Assembly: GCA_951394405.1 (NCBI GenBank)
Contig: OX596338.1
Coordinates: forward strand, 1,736,001 to 1,800,000
Origin: Coprinellus micaceus
Taxonomy: Eukaryota; Basidiomycota; Agaricomycetes; Agaricales; Psathyrellaceae
Length of the DNA: 64,000 nt
Reading direction: 5' to 3'
Positions 11,165-21,813 of the stretch are shown in pieces (the first letter of the stretch is position 1; the number at the start of each line of letters is the position of its first letter). The position numbers and the translations under genes are program-made. Below the pieces are notes generated by a model, which saw only the letters and a program-made list of their open reading frames with translations, did not search any database and had not been told where the DNA came from.

Positions 11165-12438
11165 ATGGGTCTTAACGGCGTCGTGAACGGTCACCACGCC
11201 ATATCTCGTCCTCTGAAGGCAGGGGTCTACGCTCCCATTCCAACATTCTTTTTGAAGGCAAGTGAAGATCTAGGTACGATTGCCATCCTCGCATGCGTTG
11301 GCTGCGGTGTATTGACGCGCTCGTGGTCGACGCCGTTAACGTTGGAAAGATCTCTCTTCCTTCGAGGCTCATGTTGCTCGGGTTGCGGCTGCAGGAGTCT
11401 ACCCCTTGATCGCTGGAACCATGGGGGAAGCCCATCATCTCTCGCATTCAGAGCGTACTACACTCATTCGCGCCGCTCGACGAGTCCTCGACAATGCCGG
11501 ACTTGTTCACTTTCCCCTCATCGCTGGAACGGGTGCTGGTAGCACGCGCGAGACCATCGAAGTTACCAAGGAGGCCGCAGAAGCTGGCGCTGACTACGCC
11601 ATCGTGATCTGCAGTGGCTACTTTGCAGGAGTGTTGGCGAATGACAGGCATGCGTTGAAGGACTTTTGGTCAGAGGCTGCCGAGAAAAGCCCTATACCAG
11701 TCATGATCTACAATTGTGAGTTCGCAATCGTTATGCTCTTCTCCAATTGGCTAACGCCCATGCAAGACCCTGGCGCGAGCGGGGGAATCGATCTCGATTC
11801 TGACCTCATCACCGATCTGGCCATCTCGTCTCCCAATCTTTGCGGAGTAAAGCTAACGTGAATATTCCCCGCTCCCTTCCTCCAATTGAAGTTAACCGGC
11901 TGCCAGTTGCGGCAATGTTGGAAAACTCACCAGGCTCGCGGAGTTCATCTCGTCAGACCCGTTCGTGACGAATTATCCTCGCAAGAATTCCGATGCGCCT
12001 TTCCTCATCTTGGGAGGTTTTGCCGATTTCTTACTCCCTTCGACCTTCGTTGAGGGCCATGGTGCCATCACAGGCCTTGCAAATCTTATCCCGGTAAGAG
12101 GGTCTTAGCTTCGATCTGTTGGCATTGGACCTAAATCTGGTTCACAGAACACCCTCATCAAGCTGTACGAGCTGTCGGACGCGTCCAGGAAGGATATATC
12201 TGTCCTTCCCGAGGCTCAGAAACTCCAAGGCCTTGTAGCGCGTGCAGACTACACTATCGCCAAGGCAGGGATTTCTGGTACAAAGTACCTCTTACAGAAA
12301 CTCTACGGGTATGGCGGCGACTGCCGCAAACCCCTCCCCGTCATCGACCCCATCGCCGGCGATGCTCTTTGGGAGCACCCCCACACTCAAGCCGTCGTCT
12401 CCATTGAACGCGAGCTGACTGGCAAGGCGAAGGCATGA
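11165..12438 (+). CDS. DHDPS-family Schiff-base aldolase (4-hydroxy-2-oxoglutarate or 2-keto-3-deoxy sugar-acid aldolase type)
   Basis: Class I aldolase of the dihydrodipicolinate synthase/N-acetylneuraminate lyase family, 347 residues from five exons (11165-11273, 11350-11715, 11767-11857, 11907-12093, 12148-12438). Seen motifs are the substrate carboxylate-binding GTMGEAHHLS near residue 70, the catalytic Tyr in IYNYPGASGG, and the Schiff-base Lys in CGVKLTCGN. Fungi make lysine by the aminoadipate route, so a true dihydrodipicolinate synthase is not expected. Known fungal relatives cleave 4-hydroxy-2-oxoglutarate (mitochondrial, hydroxyproline breakdown) or L-threo-3-deoxy-hexulosonate (D-galacturonate breakdown). 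No obvious mitochondrial presequence is visible, which slightly favours the cytosolic sugar-acid type. The exact substrate is an inference. Confidence 0.82.
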
Positions 12439-13243
12439 TGGAATGGTATCTAAACAATTGTACATTATCGCATGGGGTCATGGGACATCGAGGCGTACAC
12501 AGCGCTTGTACTACTACCATCCGTTGTTGCACACGTTGGGGCACCATTGTCATCTGGTCTCGGCGCAAGTATTTTCCTCTTTCCTCCTTTCTTATTTGGC
12601 TGCTTCGACGACCGCCACAATCGACCATCGCTCAGTCGTCGACAGCTCCGAAACAGAGCTGTTCGGAGAGAGGCCTGTGGTGGTTGGCGGTATGATAGAA
12701 CATCCTATCACAGGAAGTTCTTCGGTGGTTTGTCGTCCACAGGCCACCATAATTGCCGTTCTCAATTCAATCCTCTTCTCGGTGTGTCTTCTGTTGTGGA
12801 GCTTCTCTTGCTATCGGTGCCGCGTCTACCTCGCTGCTGTGGTAATTCTCGATGTGTGACGGAAATCCGCATAAGGTCAAATTGGACAATTGAGTGTTGG
12901 TTGTCGCACCAGTGTGAGGGGTCGATTTACCGGCATGCGGATAATGGTTGCGCTCAGCGCAGTTCCTCTTAACCTTCGTGCCCCGGATCCAACCTGCGCC
13001 TCGTACGCTCTCGTACGCGCGTTCCGGGCAAGGCCGATGCGCTTCGACATGGTCCCGCCCAGCGGGTCGTTCGCGGGCCGGTTGCAGTGCGCATGACGGC
13101 CTGGGAAGCCGCGATGGTGCATGCACAGAGCGTGAGGAATAGAACAGGCTTCAGGTTGGTTTACCCGTTGAACGTCTTCTGGCTATCTCGAGACCCTCTG
13201 CTCTGGACACATCCTGCCAGAGAGCTCTCGAATTTCGTCGACG
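12439..13243. other. Gene-free interval upstream of the transhydrogenase
   Basis: About 800 bp without a supported gene. The longest open frames (for example 12443-12859 on plus and 12767-13126 on minus) have no family resemblance and overlap each other. It presumably holds the aldolase 3' end and the transhydrogenase promoter. Confidence 0.55.
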
Positions 13244-16200
13244 ATGGCCCTAAGGCCCCGATATGCAGCTGGCCTGGCCGTTAGAGCTCAGTATCGCCTC
13301 ACGTCACTCTTGAGCGCTAATTTGGTGCAAGGAGGTAGATGAACCTGATTGAGATAGACCCCATACATTGCTGATCATAGGCCCGTTTCCCAGCCTCCAA
13401 GTGCTTTCGAAACACCACCAGCCGACTCAATAGCACCGTAGCTGCCTCGTCTGCCTCTCCAGCACCTCCAGGGACTCCTTACGCATCTCTCACAATCGGT
13501 GTACCCAAGGAAGCATTCCCCAATGAACGACGGGTCGCCGTTACCCCCCAGAACGCCAGTTTGCTCTTGAAGAAGGGCTTCTCCAAGGTTCTGGTCGAAA
13601 GGCGCGCAGGAGAGGAAGCCCAGTTCCTCGACGAGCAGTACGCACAAGCAGGCGCTACGCTGGTGTCCAAGGAGGAAGTGTTTGCATCCTCCGATATCCT
13701 CCTAAAAGTCAGGCCGCCTCTCAGCGAAGAAGTCCCAAGGATCAAGGAAGGAAGCACTGCAATCTCGTTCTTATACCCTGCTCAGAACAAGGGAGTCGTG
13801 GACGCCCTGGCTGCTCGCAAGGTCAACGCATTTGCTGTATGTCCGCTTCGGCTTTCATTTCCTTGACTCCGAGTCATGATTCTGACCCTCGGACCATTGC
13901 CTAGATGGATCTAATACCCCGCATCTCGCGAGCTCAAGTTTTTGATGCACTGAGGTACGAACGGACTCGTGTGATCTATTGATCGTCTCCTAATTGTGCT
14001 TTCTGGCTCCAGCTCCATGGCCAACATCGCAGGTTACAAGGCAGTCTTAGAAGCATCGAACCACTTCGGAAGGTTTCTGACAGGTCAGGTAACCGCCGCT
14101 GGGTAAGGGAGTCCCGCGTTTCTTCAAAACTCCAGACATGCTAAGGCACGCGATAGCAAGATCCCTCCTGGAAAGGTTTTGGTCATCGGTGCTGGTGTCG
14201 CTGGCTTGAGTGCCATCGCAACGGTATGGCACCTCCATGTCCTCCCCCGTAAGCCATAATGATATTCTTCTATAGGCTAGACGTCTGGGTGCAATTGTTA
14301 GAGGCTTCGATACACGGTCAGCAGCTCGCGAACAGGTCCAATCTCTTGGTGCGGAATTCGTTGAGGTCGAGATCGAAGAAGAAGGCGGTGGCGCCGGAGG
14401 CTACGCAAAGGTGATGTCCAAGGAGTTTATTGAAGCAGAGATGGCCCTCTTCAGGGAACAGTGTCAAGATGTGGACATCATTATCACGACGGTACGGTTC
14501 TGCGTAGACCCTCTCACAGACCATTGTTAATCTCAGTAACACGATCGGCAGGCATTAATTCCTGGCAAACCGGCCCCAAAGCTCATCACCCACGATATGG
14601 TGGCCATGATGAAGCAAGGTTCAGTCATCGTCGACCTGGCTGCTGAAGCCGGTGGCAACTGTGAGGCTACCCGGCCAGGAGAGCTGGTTATCAAAGATGG
14701 CGTCACCGTCATTGGCACGTCTTCACCATCCTTAGATCTGTTTGTCTCCTTACCTTGCACCTAGGCTACACCGACCTTCCCTCAAGGCTTCCTACCCAAT
14801 CGTCTACCCTGTATTCCAACAACATCACCAAATTCCTGCTTTCGATCGGTGATGGCAAGCGGTTCAACATCGACTTGGAAGATGAGGTTGTCCGTGGCTC
14901 TATCGTGACTCGGAACGGCGAGATTCTACCCCCAGTCGTCCGCGCTATGCCTCCGCCTCCGTCTGCTCCTGCTCCGGTGACCAAGAGAGCAGATGTTGTC
15001 GCGATCACACCATGGCAAAAGGCAAAGCGTGAAGTCGCAACTGTCACTGCTGGAATGGGGTCTGTTGTTGCCCTTGGAAAGGTCACCGGACCAGCTTTCA
15101 TGGACAGCTTCTTCACCTTTGGTCTCGCTGGATTGGTTGGCTACCGTGTTATCTGGGGTGTTACGCCAGCTCTTCATTCGCCTTTGATGTCGGTCACAAA
15201 TGCAATTTCTGGATTGGTGTGCAACTCTGCTACAAGAAAAGCCTTTTATTTTCTGATAGCCCTGCTAGGTCGGCGTCGCCGGTATGTTTGTCATGGGAGG
15301 TGGATATCTACCGCAAACGATCCCTCAGGCCTTGGGCGCTATTTCTGTCCTCCTGGCCACCGTCAACGTGGCGGGAGGATTTGTTATCACCAAGCGGATG
15401 TTGGATATGTTCAAGCGTAAGCTCTTCATCCCGCCTTGATATTACTCGAAACTAACAATGAACTCGCAGGCCCAACTGACCCGCCCGAGTACCCTTGGCT
15501 CTACGCCCTCCCTGCTCTGGTCTTCACAGGAGGGTTCCTCGGGGCTGCAAGCACAGGAATGTCCGGATTGGTTCAAGCTGGTTACTTGACAAGCAGCATT
15601 CTTTGCATCGGTTGGTGGTATCCTACCGTCACTCTGTGCAGCGTCGCTAAATCATCGACAGGGTCCCTGTCTGGCCTGGCATCCCAAACAACGGCCCGCC
15701 AAGGAAACATTCTCGGGATCCTCGGTGTGGGCTCCGGTGTTTTGGCTTCGTTGGGGGCTGTAGGCTTTTCTCCCGAAGTCATTACTCAGTTTGGTGGTGT
15801 AGCCGCCATTGGTGGCCTCGCCGGTCTCCTTATCGGTCGACGAGTCACCGCCACGGAGCTCCCTCAGACCGTCGCCCTCCTCCACTCTATCGTTGGTCTA
15901 TCAGCTGTTCTCACCAGCATTGGAAGCGTCCTCCAAGATCCTTCTCATCTTACGACCTTGCATGCCGTGACGGCCTACCTTGGTGTCGTCATCGGTGGAA
16001 TTACCTTCACCGGCTCTATCGTCGCCTTCCTCAAGCTGGCGGCCAAGGTCTCAAGCCGGCCGTTGAGGTTGCCGGGCAAGCACCTGATCAACATCTCACT
16101 CTTGGGCGCTAACGTTGCGGCCATGACGGGATTCCTCTCATCGCTCCCCACTGCCACACCTCTCATTGCCGCTGGGTACCTCGGTGCGAGTACGGTGCTG

Positions 16201-17282
16201 AGTTTCCTCAAGGGTTATACGACCACCGCGGCGATTGGGGGAGCTGATATGCGTGAGCCCTCGGCCCTGTTCAGGAGTAGGCGAAAGTGCTGATTACGTA
16301 CCCAATAGCTGTCGTTATCACAGTATTGAACGCTTATTCTGGGTTTGCCCTCGTCGCGGAGGGGCTGATGTTGGACAATTCCCTCCTCGTCTCGGTCGGC
16401 TCGTTGATTGGAGTCAGCGGTTCCATCCTGTCGTACATCATGGTGAGCTTCCCCACTCTTCTTCCCAAACCGTGAGTGTGCGACTAACTTGATGTTGGAT
16501 TCAGTGTGTGGCTATGAACCGTTCCTTAACGAACGTTCTCTTCGGCGGCATCAGCACCCCAACCGCCGAAACCCAAAAGATCGAAGGAACAGTTACACAA
16601 ACGACTGTCGACGAAACGGTGGAAGCGCTATCGAACTCGGATAGCGTAATACTGGTTGTTGGATATGGCATGGCTGTGGCAAAGGCACAATACGCCATCT
16701 CTGAGATCACGTCGATGCTCCGGGCCAAGGGTATCACTGTTCGCTTCGCCATACACCCAGTTGCTGGCCGTATGCCTGGGCAGTGCAATGTGCTACTTGC
16801 TGAGGCGTCGGTGCCTTATGACAGTGCGTACCTATCCCCATCCTCAAAACTGACGAGAAGCCCGACTGATTTTCGCAGTCGTTTTTGAGATGGAGGAAAT
16901 CAATGATGACTTCAAGGATACCGACCTTACTCTCGTGATCGGTGCCAACGACACTGTCAACCCCATCGCCCTCGAGCCCGGTTCACCGATCGCTGTCAGT
17001 TCTTGTTCCTGAATTTGAAGCTGACATACTCATCGGAAGTGTGTGCAGGGCATGCCCGTTCTCCATGCCTGGAAGAGCAAGCAAGTCATCGTCATGAAGC
17101 GCGGTTTGGCTAGTGGCTATGGCAAGTCCCTCGTGTCCTCTGTACCTGTATACCCTCTAACGGGTCACCTCGCAGCCGATGTACCCAACCCTATGTTTTA
17201 CATGCCAGGGACCAAGATGTTGTTCGGTGACGCGAAAGATACCTGCGATGCCATCAAGCGGGGCCTTGAAGCGCGCAAGTAA
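13244..17282 (+). CDS. NNT: Mitochondrial NAD(P) transhydrogenase, proton-translocating, fused alpha-beta type
   Basis: Couples proton flow across the inner mitochondrial membrane to hydride transfer from NADH to NADP+, supplying NADPH. Exon 1 (13244-13324) codes an Arg-rich presequence [20 protein letters not shown] 56-bp intron follows, with a slightly weak GTGCAA donor. Domain I begins [20 protein letters not shown], with the NAD-binding [20 protein letters not shown] and [15 protein letters not shown] Pro-rich linker ([11 protein letters not shown]) joins it to the membrane helices of the alpha C-terminus. The beta-type membrane domain follows, then domain III with [11 protein letters not shown] and [20 protein letters not shown], and the NADP site [10 protein letters not shown]...[16 protein letters not shown]. 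About ten introns; roughly 1,080 residues. The order (domain I, membrane, domain III) is that of animal NNT. Confidence 0.93.
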
Positions 17283-17474
17283 GCGCCCGAGCCCAACGTC
17301 TTCATATAGTGTACAAACATGTTTGCTTTCGATTGGACAGTGTACTATTATTTAACTGCTATCTGTATAACCATGCGCCGGATTCACTACCATTGTATGC
17401 TACAAGTCTGGGAGTGTCTTTGAGTGGTAGGATTCGTGAACATAAAGGAAATGGAGTCCGCAATACGCGTAAAG

Positions 17475-19014
17475 TTATGGTACAGTCACTCGAGAGTGTG
17501 TACTGTTGCTAGTAGTCCGTATGTGGATACTGGGGGTAGGGTAGGTGTCCTCGATTGCACTGTCGGACAACGTCCGTTGGGCATATGGATAGGATGAGAG
17601 AGCAACCGAAGCGAGAGAAGTGGTTGAAGCTGACGCAGACGTAAGTGACGGGGTGGGAGCCAGGGACAACGGCATGCTGTCGTAATAATCGTCCTTCTCG
17701 GCTGTGGGGCTCCATGACGCACTTTGGACTTGAGGGGTGGATGGACGGCTTGGAGAGCCAGAAGAAGGCATGTTATACAGATACGTCGCGACGAGTACGA
17801 CGCTCGAGCCGAGCATAAACGTGGGGGAGACTTGGAAATGGAAGAGGACGACCGATGCGACAAAGGAAATGACGATGCTGAGGCTGGTTGCGAAGCCCTT
17901 GAGGATATTATCCGAGTACTTGATCACCAATGCGGTGATTAATCCACCCAGCACCTGTACAAGGATAGTTGCCCAGGCCGTCGGAGTAAAGTTGCGGAAG
18001 AGGGTCGTGATGAGGCCATCGCCCGACGTAGCGTCAGTGCGGTAGGCGATGACAATCGGGGCGATAGCAGGGAGGATGGAGAAGAAAGAGAGTTGGACGT
18101 TGCGGACCCAGAGATCGGTCTTGGAGTTCTTGAGCACCATTTCAAAGTAGACCCCGGCAAGTCCTGAGGTGAAACACGCCGCCGTAACGGCAGCGAAGCC
18201 TTTGAATGGAGCCATGGGGGATTTGGTGGCGGGCGAGGCTGTTGTCGGATTGTGTTGCACACCCGCCTGGATCTGGACAATGCCCACGCCCAGGGCGAGG
18301 CACACCAAGGAGAGCCATTGCGTAGAAGAGAGTCGTTTTCTCAAGAGGGCGACTGAGAAGATGGCCGTGGTGAGGATCTTCATCTGGTAGGTGACTTGGA
18401 AGGTTGCAGCAGGGAGATTTGATGCCGCGACATATTGGAGGTTGTTCTGTACGACTGAGGCCCGTACAAGTGATTCAGTAACACACGCGAATGACCGAAA
18501 CCACATATCCACTCACCATACAGTATCGCGGGTATGGACAGCTTCCAACAGTCCGCGCTGAACGTCTCTCCGCCCAGCCTCCGGACGCGGTAGCTCAACC
18601 GGCCTGTGGCGCTCAGTGATGTCTGCACCATTTCGTTTGAGGGCCCCAAGGTATCTTGGCGCACGAAGGCGAAGATGAGCGATATCGAGCCCTTCAGTAG
18701 CTCGCTGACCAAAACCGCTGTCGCAGCGGAGTACGTCCCCGACGACGCGGTCGCGGGCATACGGGAGTAAGTCATGAGCAATGTCAGCGCCGAATTCTGG
18801 ATGGCCAACGTCAGGAGCCTATCGCGCCGACGTCAGTTACACATAGGGTATTTCTCGACCCAAATTAAGATACGCACGACAGGTACTTCAGCGGGATACC
18901 CCATAGCGATGGTTGCTTGGGCGTCGGGGGTCGCTTTAGGGTCGCCTCGAGGTCGCCGCCAGATTCGAGGTCGTCGTAGACGAAGTAGCCTTTCGGCTTG
19001 GTATTGGGCTCCAT
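17475..19014 (-). CDS. Golgi nucleotide-sugar transporter (SLC35A/NST family, UDP-galactose/UDP-GlcNAc type)
   Basis: Multi-pass antiporter bringing a nucleotide sugar into the Golgi or ER lumen in exchange for the nucleoside monophosphate. Three exons (19014-18878, 18818-18517, 18454-17475) give 472 residues. The family hallmark VQNNLQYVAASNLPAATFQ then VTYQMKILTTAIFSV is clear, as are the later helices LAGVYFEMVLKNS, ILVQVLGGLITALVIKYSDN and ILKGFATSLSIVISF. A Ser/Thr/Pro-rich tail of about 110 residues follows the last helix and is longer than usual for the family. The cytosolic N-terminus is acidic. Specificity (UDP-Gal, UDP-GlcNAc or CMP-sialate type) is not decidable here; fungi usually have the UDP-sugar members. 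Its stop faces the transhydrogenase stop across 192 bp. Confidence 0.87.
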
Positions 19015-19347
19015 ATCCAGCAGGAGAAAAGGGAGAGGGGAAGTCGACTCGCGACCTCTATTAAAGGGTGAGATAAGGGAATAAAAGATGGAGCGGAAGG
19101 AAGGTAGTCGAGCCGCGCTTCGACGCCAGGTCGCGGGCAAAGTTCTCCGGAATATTTATGACACGGTTGCTTTTGCCAGTTGCGCAGCACAGGGCGGAGA
19201 CAGCAACCCATGCTGTGCCACAGCTCATCGTCGAGGCAGCGCATGGCGATCTGAGACATCAAGAACGCCGAGATTAGATTGGTGCATAGTAGGCGATGTG
19301 GTCAAGTTACAATGATCGTGGGCTAGTATTATGCTAAAAAGGATCAA
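19015..19347. other. Intergenic region between two minus-strand genes
   Basis: About 330 bp containing the presumed promoter of the nucleotide-sugar transporter and the 3' end of the membrane-protein gene. No further gene or distinct motif seen. Confidence 0.5.
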
Positions 19348-21312
19348 TCAAGCCATATTACTCTTCCTCTCGGGTCCGTATAAACCGTAAATGCTGTAGG
19401 TCGGGCTTCGGTAACTTGAATATGCTTCCGGGTTGGAATGTGCGAGGGCCATTTGTGCCAGAGACGGCAGAGGAGGAGGTGAGGGAACTCGAGGTGGTCG
19501 GTCACAAGTTCTTCCTGGACCATGGTTCCTTTTCGAATCACTTTGATGCAGGTTAGACTGGAATGGCGGCGCTGGATACGTGTTGTCCACCTTCGGGTTC
19601 CCTTCCGCAAGCTCGCCGATGGACATTCGACTAACGCCAAAATCCATTTCCAGGAGACCCTGGGCAGTGGCCGCGTCGAGTGTCGCTTGTTTGGAGGCCC
19701 GTTTCGGCTCTAACTGGCTTCGTCGCTTCTGCCGCGCAGCAGCAATGACGCTCATAGAGTCGTCTGGATACAGAGTCACCTGAGGGGAGACCGGTAGGTA
19801 CGGTGAATCCTCTACAAAGCTGTGAGCTGCGTTGTCTCTTGCAGTCTCGTTGCGTCGTTCGGTAGCATAGGCCTTTGAGATATGGACCTTGCGCGCCGTT
19901 CCAATGGAATAGGATGCAGGCATAGACGACAGACGGGGGAAAGGCGCAAGCGCGTAGTAGGAGGACTGAATTCTGGCTCGCCCTTCGTTTCCAGGTACAG
20001 GACTAGCTCCAAGATGGGGCGTTGTCACGGGCTGGAAATACGTGGTTGGTGAGGAAACATCAGCGCCCTCGTAAGCCGTGTCTGGACGATAAACTGAGTC
20101 ACGACGCCTACGCTCAGCGAGAGCCGAATGGCTCTGACTTCGCCTTCCAAGCTTGGACCTGGACCTTTCCATGATGGGATACCCATCGCCCGTGATGGCG
20201 ACCCCCACTTCTCCGTTGACAGAATCACGATTTCGGTAGAAGGAGGCAGTCGAGACACGTTTTCGTGGAACCTGAGAGAGCGCGGAATTGTGCAGAGGAG
20301 CAGCAAAAGGTAGCAACGTGGAAGAAACGCGCTTCCTGCTAGTTAGTGGTTCCAGGGGTGGACTTGGTGGTGTGGTGTTCACAACGACAGTTTCTTCGAC
20401 GGCGTTGAGCGGTTGCGAGGAAGACAAGGTTGTATTGGCTTGCTCCTTGAGGTCGGGCTTCGCATATTGGACCCAGGTCCACAGTGGTGCATCGCCCGTC
20501 AACCTAGACACAGAACGCTCTTTCCCCCCAAAGACAGGTGATTCCTTGCCGTCTTGATTGAAAGCCTCTTCGTCATATGCGTAGGATTTTTCGCGGATCG
20601 GGAGGGACGGCCTGATTTTTCCTGCACGCCTAGGACGGGTCCAGGACCGGAAGACCAGATAAATTCCAAGTAGGAAGAAGCCAATACCAACGGAGAGCAA
20701 GACTATCAGAGGTATCCCCATCTTGGGTGTCGGGCCAGACTTGCCGTTCCTCGAAAGCTGTGGGGTGCTGACAGATTCAAGTGTTGATGCGGGAACTTCG
20801 TCAGTGGCCTGCATGAGGTCGGTTTGGGTACTGGAAACGAGGGACGGCAAAGGCGGCAGTGGGGTAAACCAAGCGTCGCCCAGTCCTGAGGTTGGTGTTG
20901 CGTGACTAGAAGTGGCCTTTGGGAACGCCTTGGTGAGGTTAGCAGCAACGTTGATCAAGTCATATCCAGCTCCATGTTTTGCTCTGGGAATCGCGATAGT
21001 CGCGGGTATGGGGAGGAGAACATGGGCCACTTCTTGGTGCTCGGACGGTCCTTTGGAAGGCCTCGTAGGGACTATCAACTTGCCGACGGTCGTCAGGAGA
21101 GGTTCGTGAGGTCGAGGGTGGGGTATTCCCTGATCTACAAATACTTTTGTAATGGAGTCCTGTCTGACAAGGCCATTCGGAGAATTTTTGTAAAGGCGGA
21201 TAGTTCGCGTTGGACCAGCAGGGGTGTGCTTGTAGCCCGGCTTGAGAAGGCGGGGACTCTTCTGCCTCTGCTTCGACTGTTGGCGGGGGCGACGTAGTTT
21301 AAGGCGAGTCAT
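19348..21312 (-). CDS. Single-pass membrane protein of unknown function, intronless
   Basis: An uninterrupted 654-residue frame, unusual in a region where nearly every other gene is split. I do not recognise the family. The first 200 residues are basic and Ser/Thr/Pro-rich with no strong signal peptide. One clear transmembrane segment lies at about residues 199-221 (GIPLIVLLSVGIGFFLLGIY), followed by Arg-rich FRSWTRPRR, which predicts a cytosolic C-terminal tail. That tail, about 430 residues, is low in complexity and rich in Ser, Arg and Pro, with several YxPD/Pro-rich pieces (PPRVPSPPPLPSLAQM near the end). The architecture resembles fungal cell-surface or budding-site proteins of the Skg6/Axl2 kind, but without a recognised domain. 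It is divergent from the Crb2-like gene. Confidence 0.7.
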   Translation of the reverse strand: MTRLKLRRPRQQSKQRQKSPRLLKPGYKHTPAGPTRTIRLYKNSPNGLVRQDSITKVFVDQGIPHPRPHEPLLTTVGKLIVPTRPSKGPSEHQEVAHVLLPIPATIAIPRAKHGAGYDLINVAANLTKAFPKATSSHATPTSGLGDAWFTPLPPLPSLVSSTQTDLMQATDEVPASTLESVSTPQLSRNGKSGPTPKMGIPLIVLLSVGIGFFLLGIYLVFRSWTRPRRAGKIRPSLPIREKSYAYDEEAFNQDGKESPVFGGKERSVSRLTGDAPLWTWVQYAKPDLKEQANTTLSSSQPLNAVEETVVVNTTPPSPPLEPLTSRKRVSSTLLPFAAPLHNSALSQVPRKRVSTASFYRNRDSVNGEVGVAITGDGYPIMERSRSKLGRRSQSHSALAERRRRDSVYRPDTAYEGADVSSPTTYFQPVTTPHLGASPVPGNEGRARIQSSYYALAPFPRLSSMPASYSIGTARKVHISKAYATERRNETARDNAAHSFVEDSPYLPVSPQVTLYPDDSMSVIAAARQKRRSQLEPKRASKQATLDAATAQGLLEMDFGVSRMSIGELAEGNPKVDNTYPAPPFQSNLHQSDSKRNHGPGRTCDRPPRVPSPPPLPSLAQMALAHSNPEAYSSYRSPTYSIYGLYGPERKSNMA

Positions 21313-21813
21313 GAGAGCTTGACGAGAGCCAAATCCAGGGTAGACAGCAGGAGACTGCGACCAGCGCAGACGGGCAACAAGAACGGGAGTGAAGGCGGGA
21401 AACAGAGTTCACTGCCAGATCGGGGTGGCGCGGCCCTGGGAATATGCGGCCGGCCATCATCGGCATTGACCCGCAGCCGCCTGGTTCTTCACGTGATTGA
21501 TCTCAATTCCTCTCCTCAGGACCGAGTCTGTCGTTGCCCGTCTCTCTCACCAACGCACCCTCGTTCTACCCCCGCCGCCATATCCAGCTCGCAATCCCTT
21601 CCGTTTCTCCCCCCTCGTTTCCGCCGCGCATTGGCCAACATCGCGGGGTCTCCCAGTCGTCAAGACATTACCTCTTGGACCGCCCGATTGAACAACACTC
21701 GCTAGCCAATACCGCCCGCGTTATCGCATTACAAAGGCTCTTAAAGACTCGAGGAGCAGCGGCAAATCTTGTGAAGGGGTCATAACGCGTCGACTTATTG
21801 CATATTGGGACAA
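21313..21813. other. Divergent promoter region, membrane-protein gene / Crb2-like gene
   Basis: About 500 bp between two divergent start codons. It is GC-rich near 21420-21480 and pyrimidine-rich near 21510-21640. A frame at 21319-21705 exists but is Arg/Ser-rich without family resemblance. I see no TATA box close to either start. Confidence 0.5.

Noticed and set aside
12672..12745. 9-bp inverted repeat (GGCCTGTGG / CCACAGGCC) as a regulatory hairpin or element end
   Set aside because: Too short, a wide loop, and no target duplication; expected by chance in a window this size.
12443..12972. Overlapping plus-strand frames of 138 and 166 codons as a possible membrane protein
   Set aside because: Three frames are open at once, none has family resemblance or good splice partners, and hydrophobicity reflects T-rich composition.
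21319..21705. Plus-strand frame upstream of the Crb2-like gene as an extra N-terminal exon
   Set aside because: Sequence is Arg/Ser/Pro-rich without conservation, and the ATG at 21814 with a clean 50-bp intron already gives a normal start.
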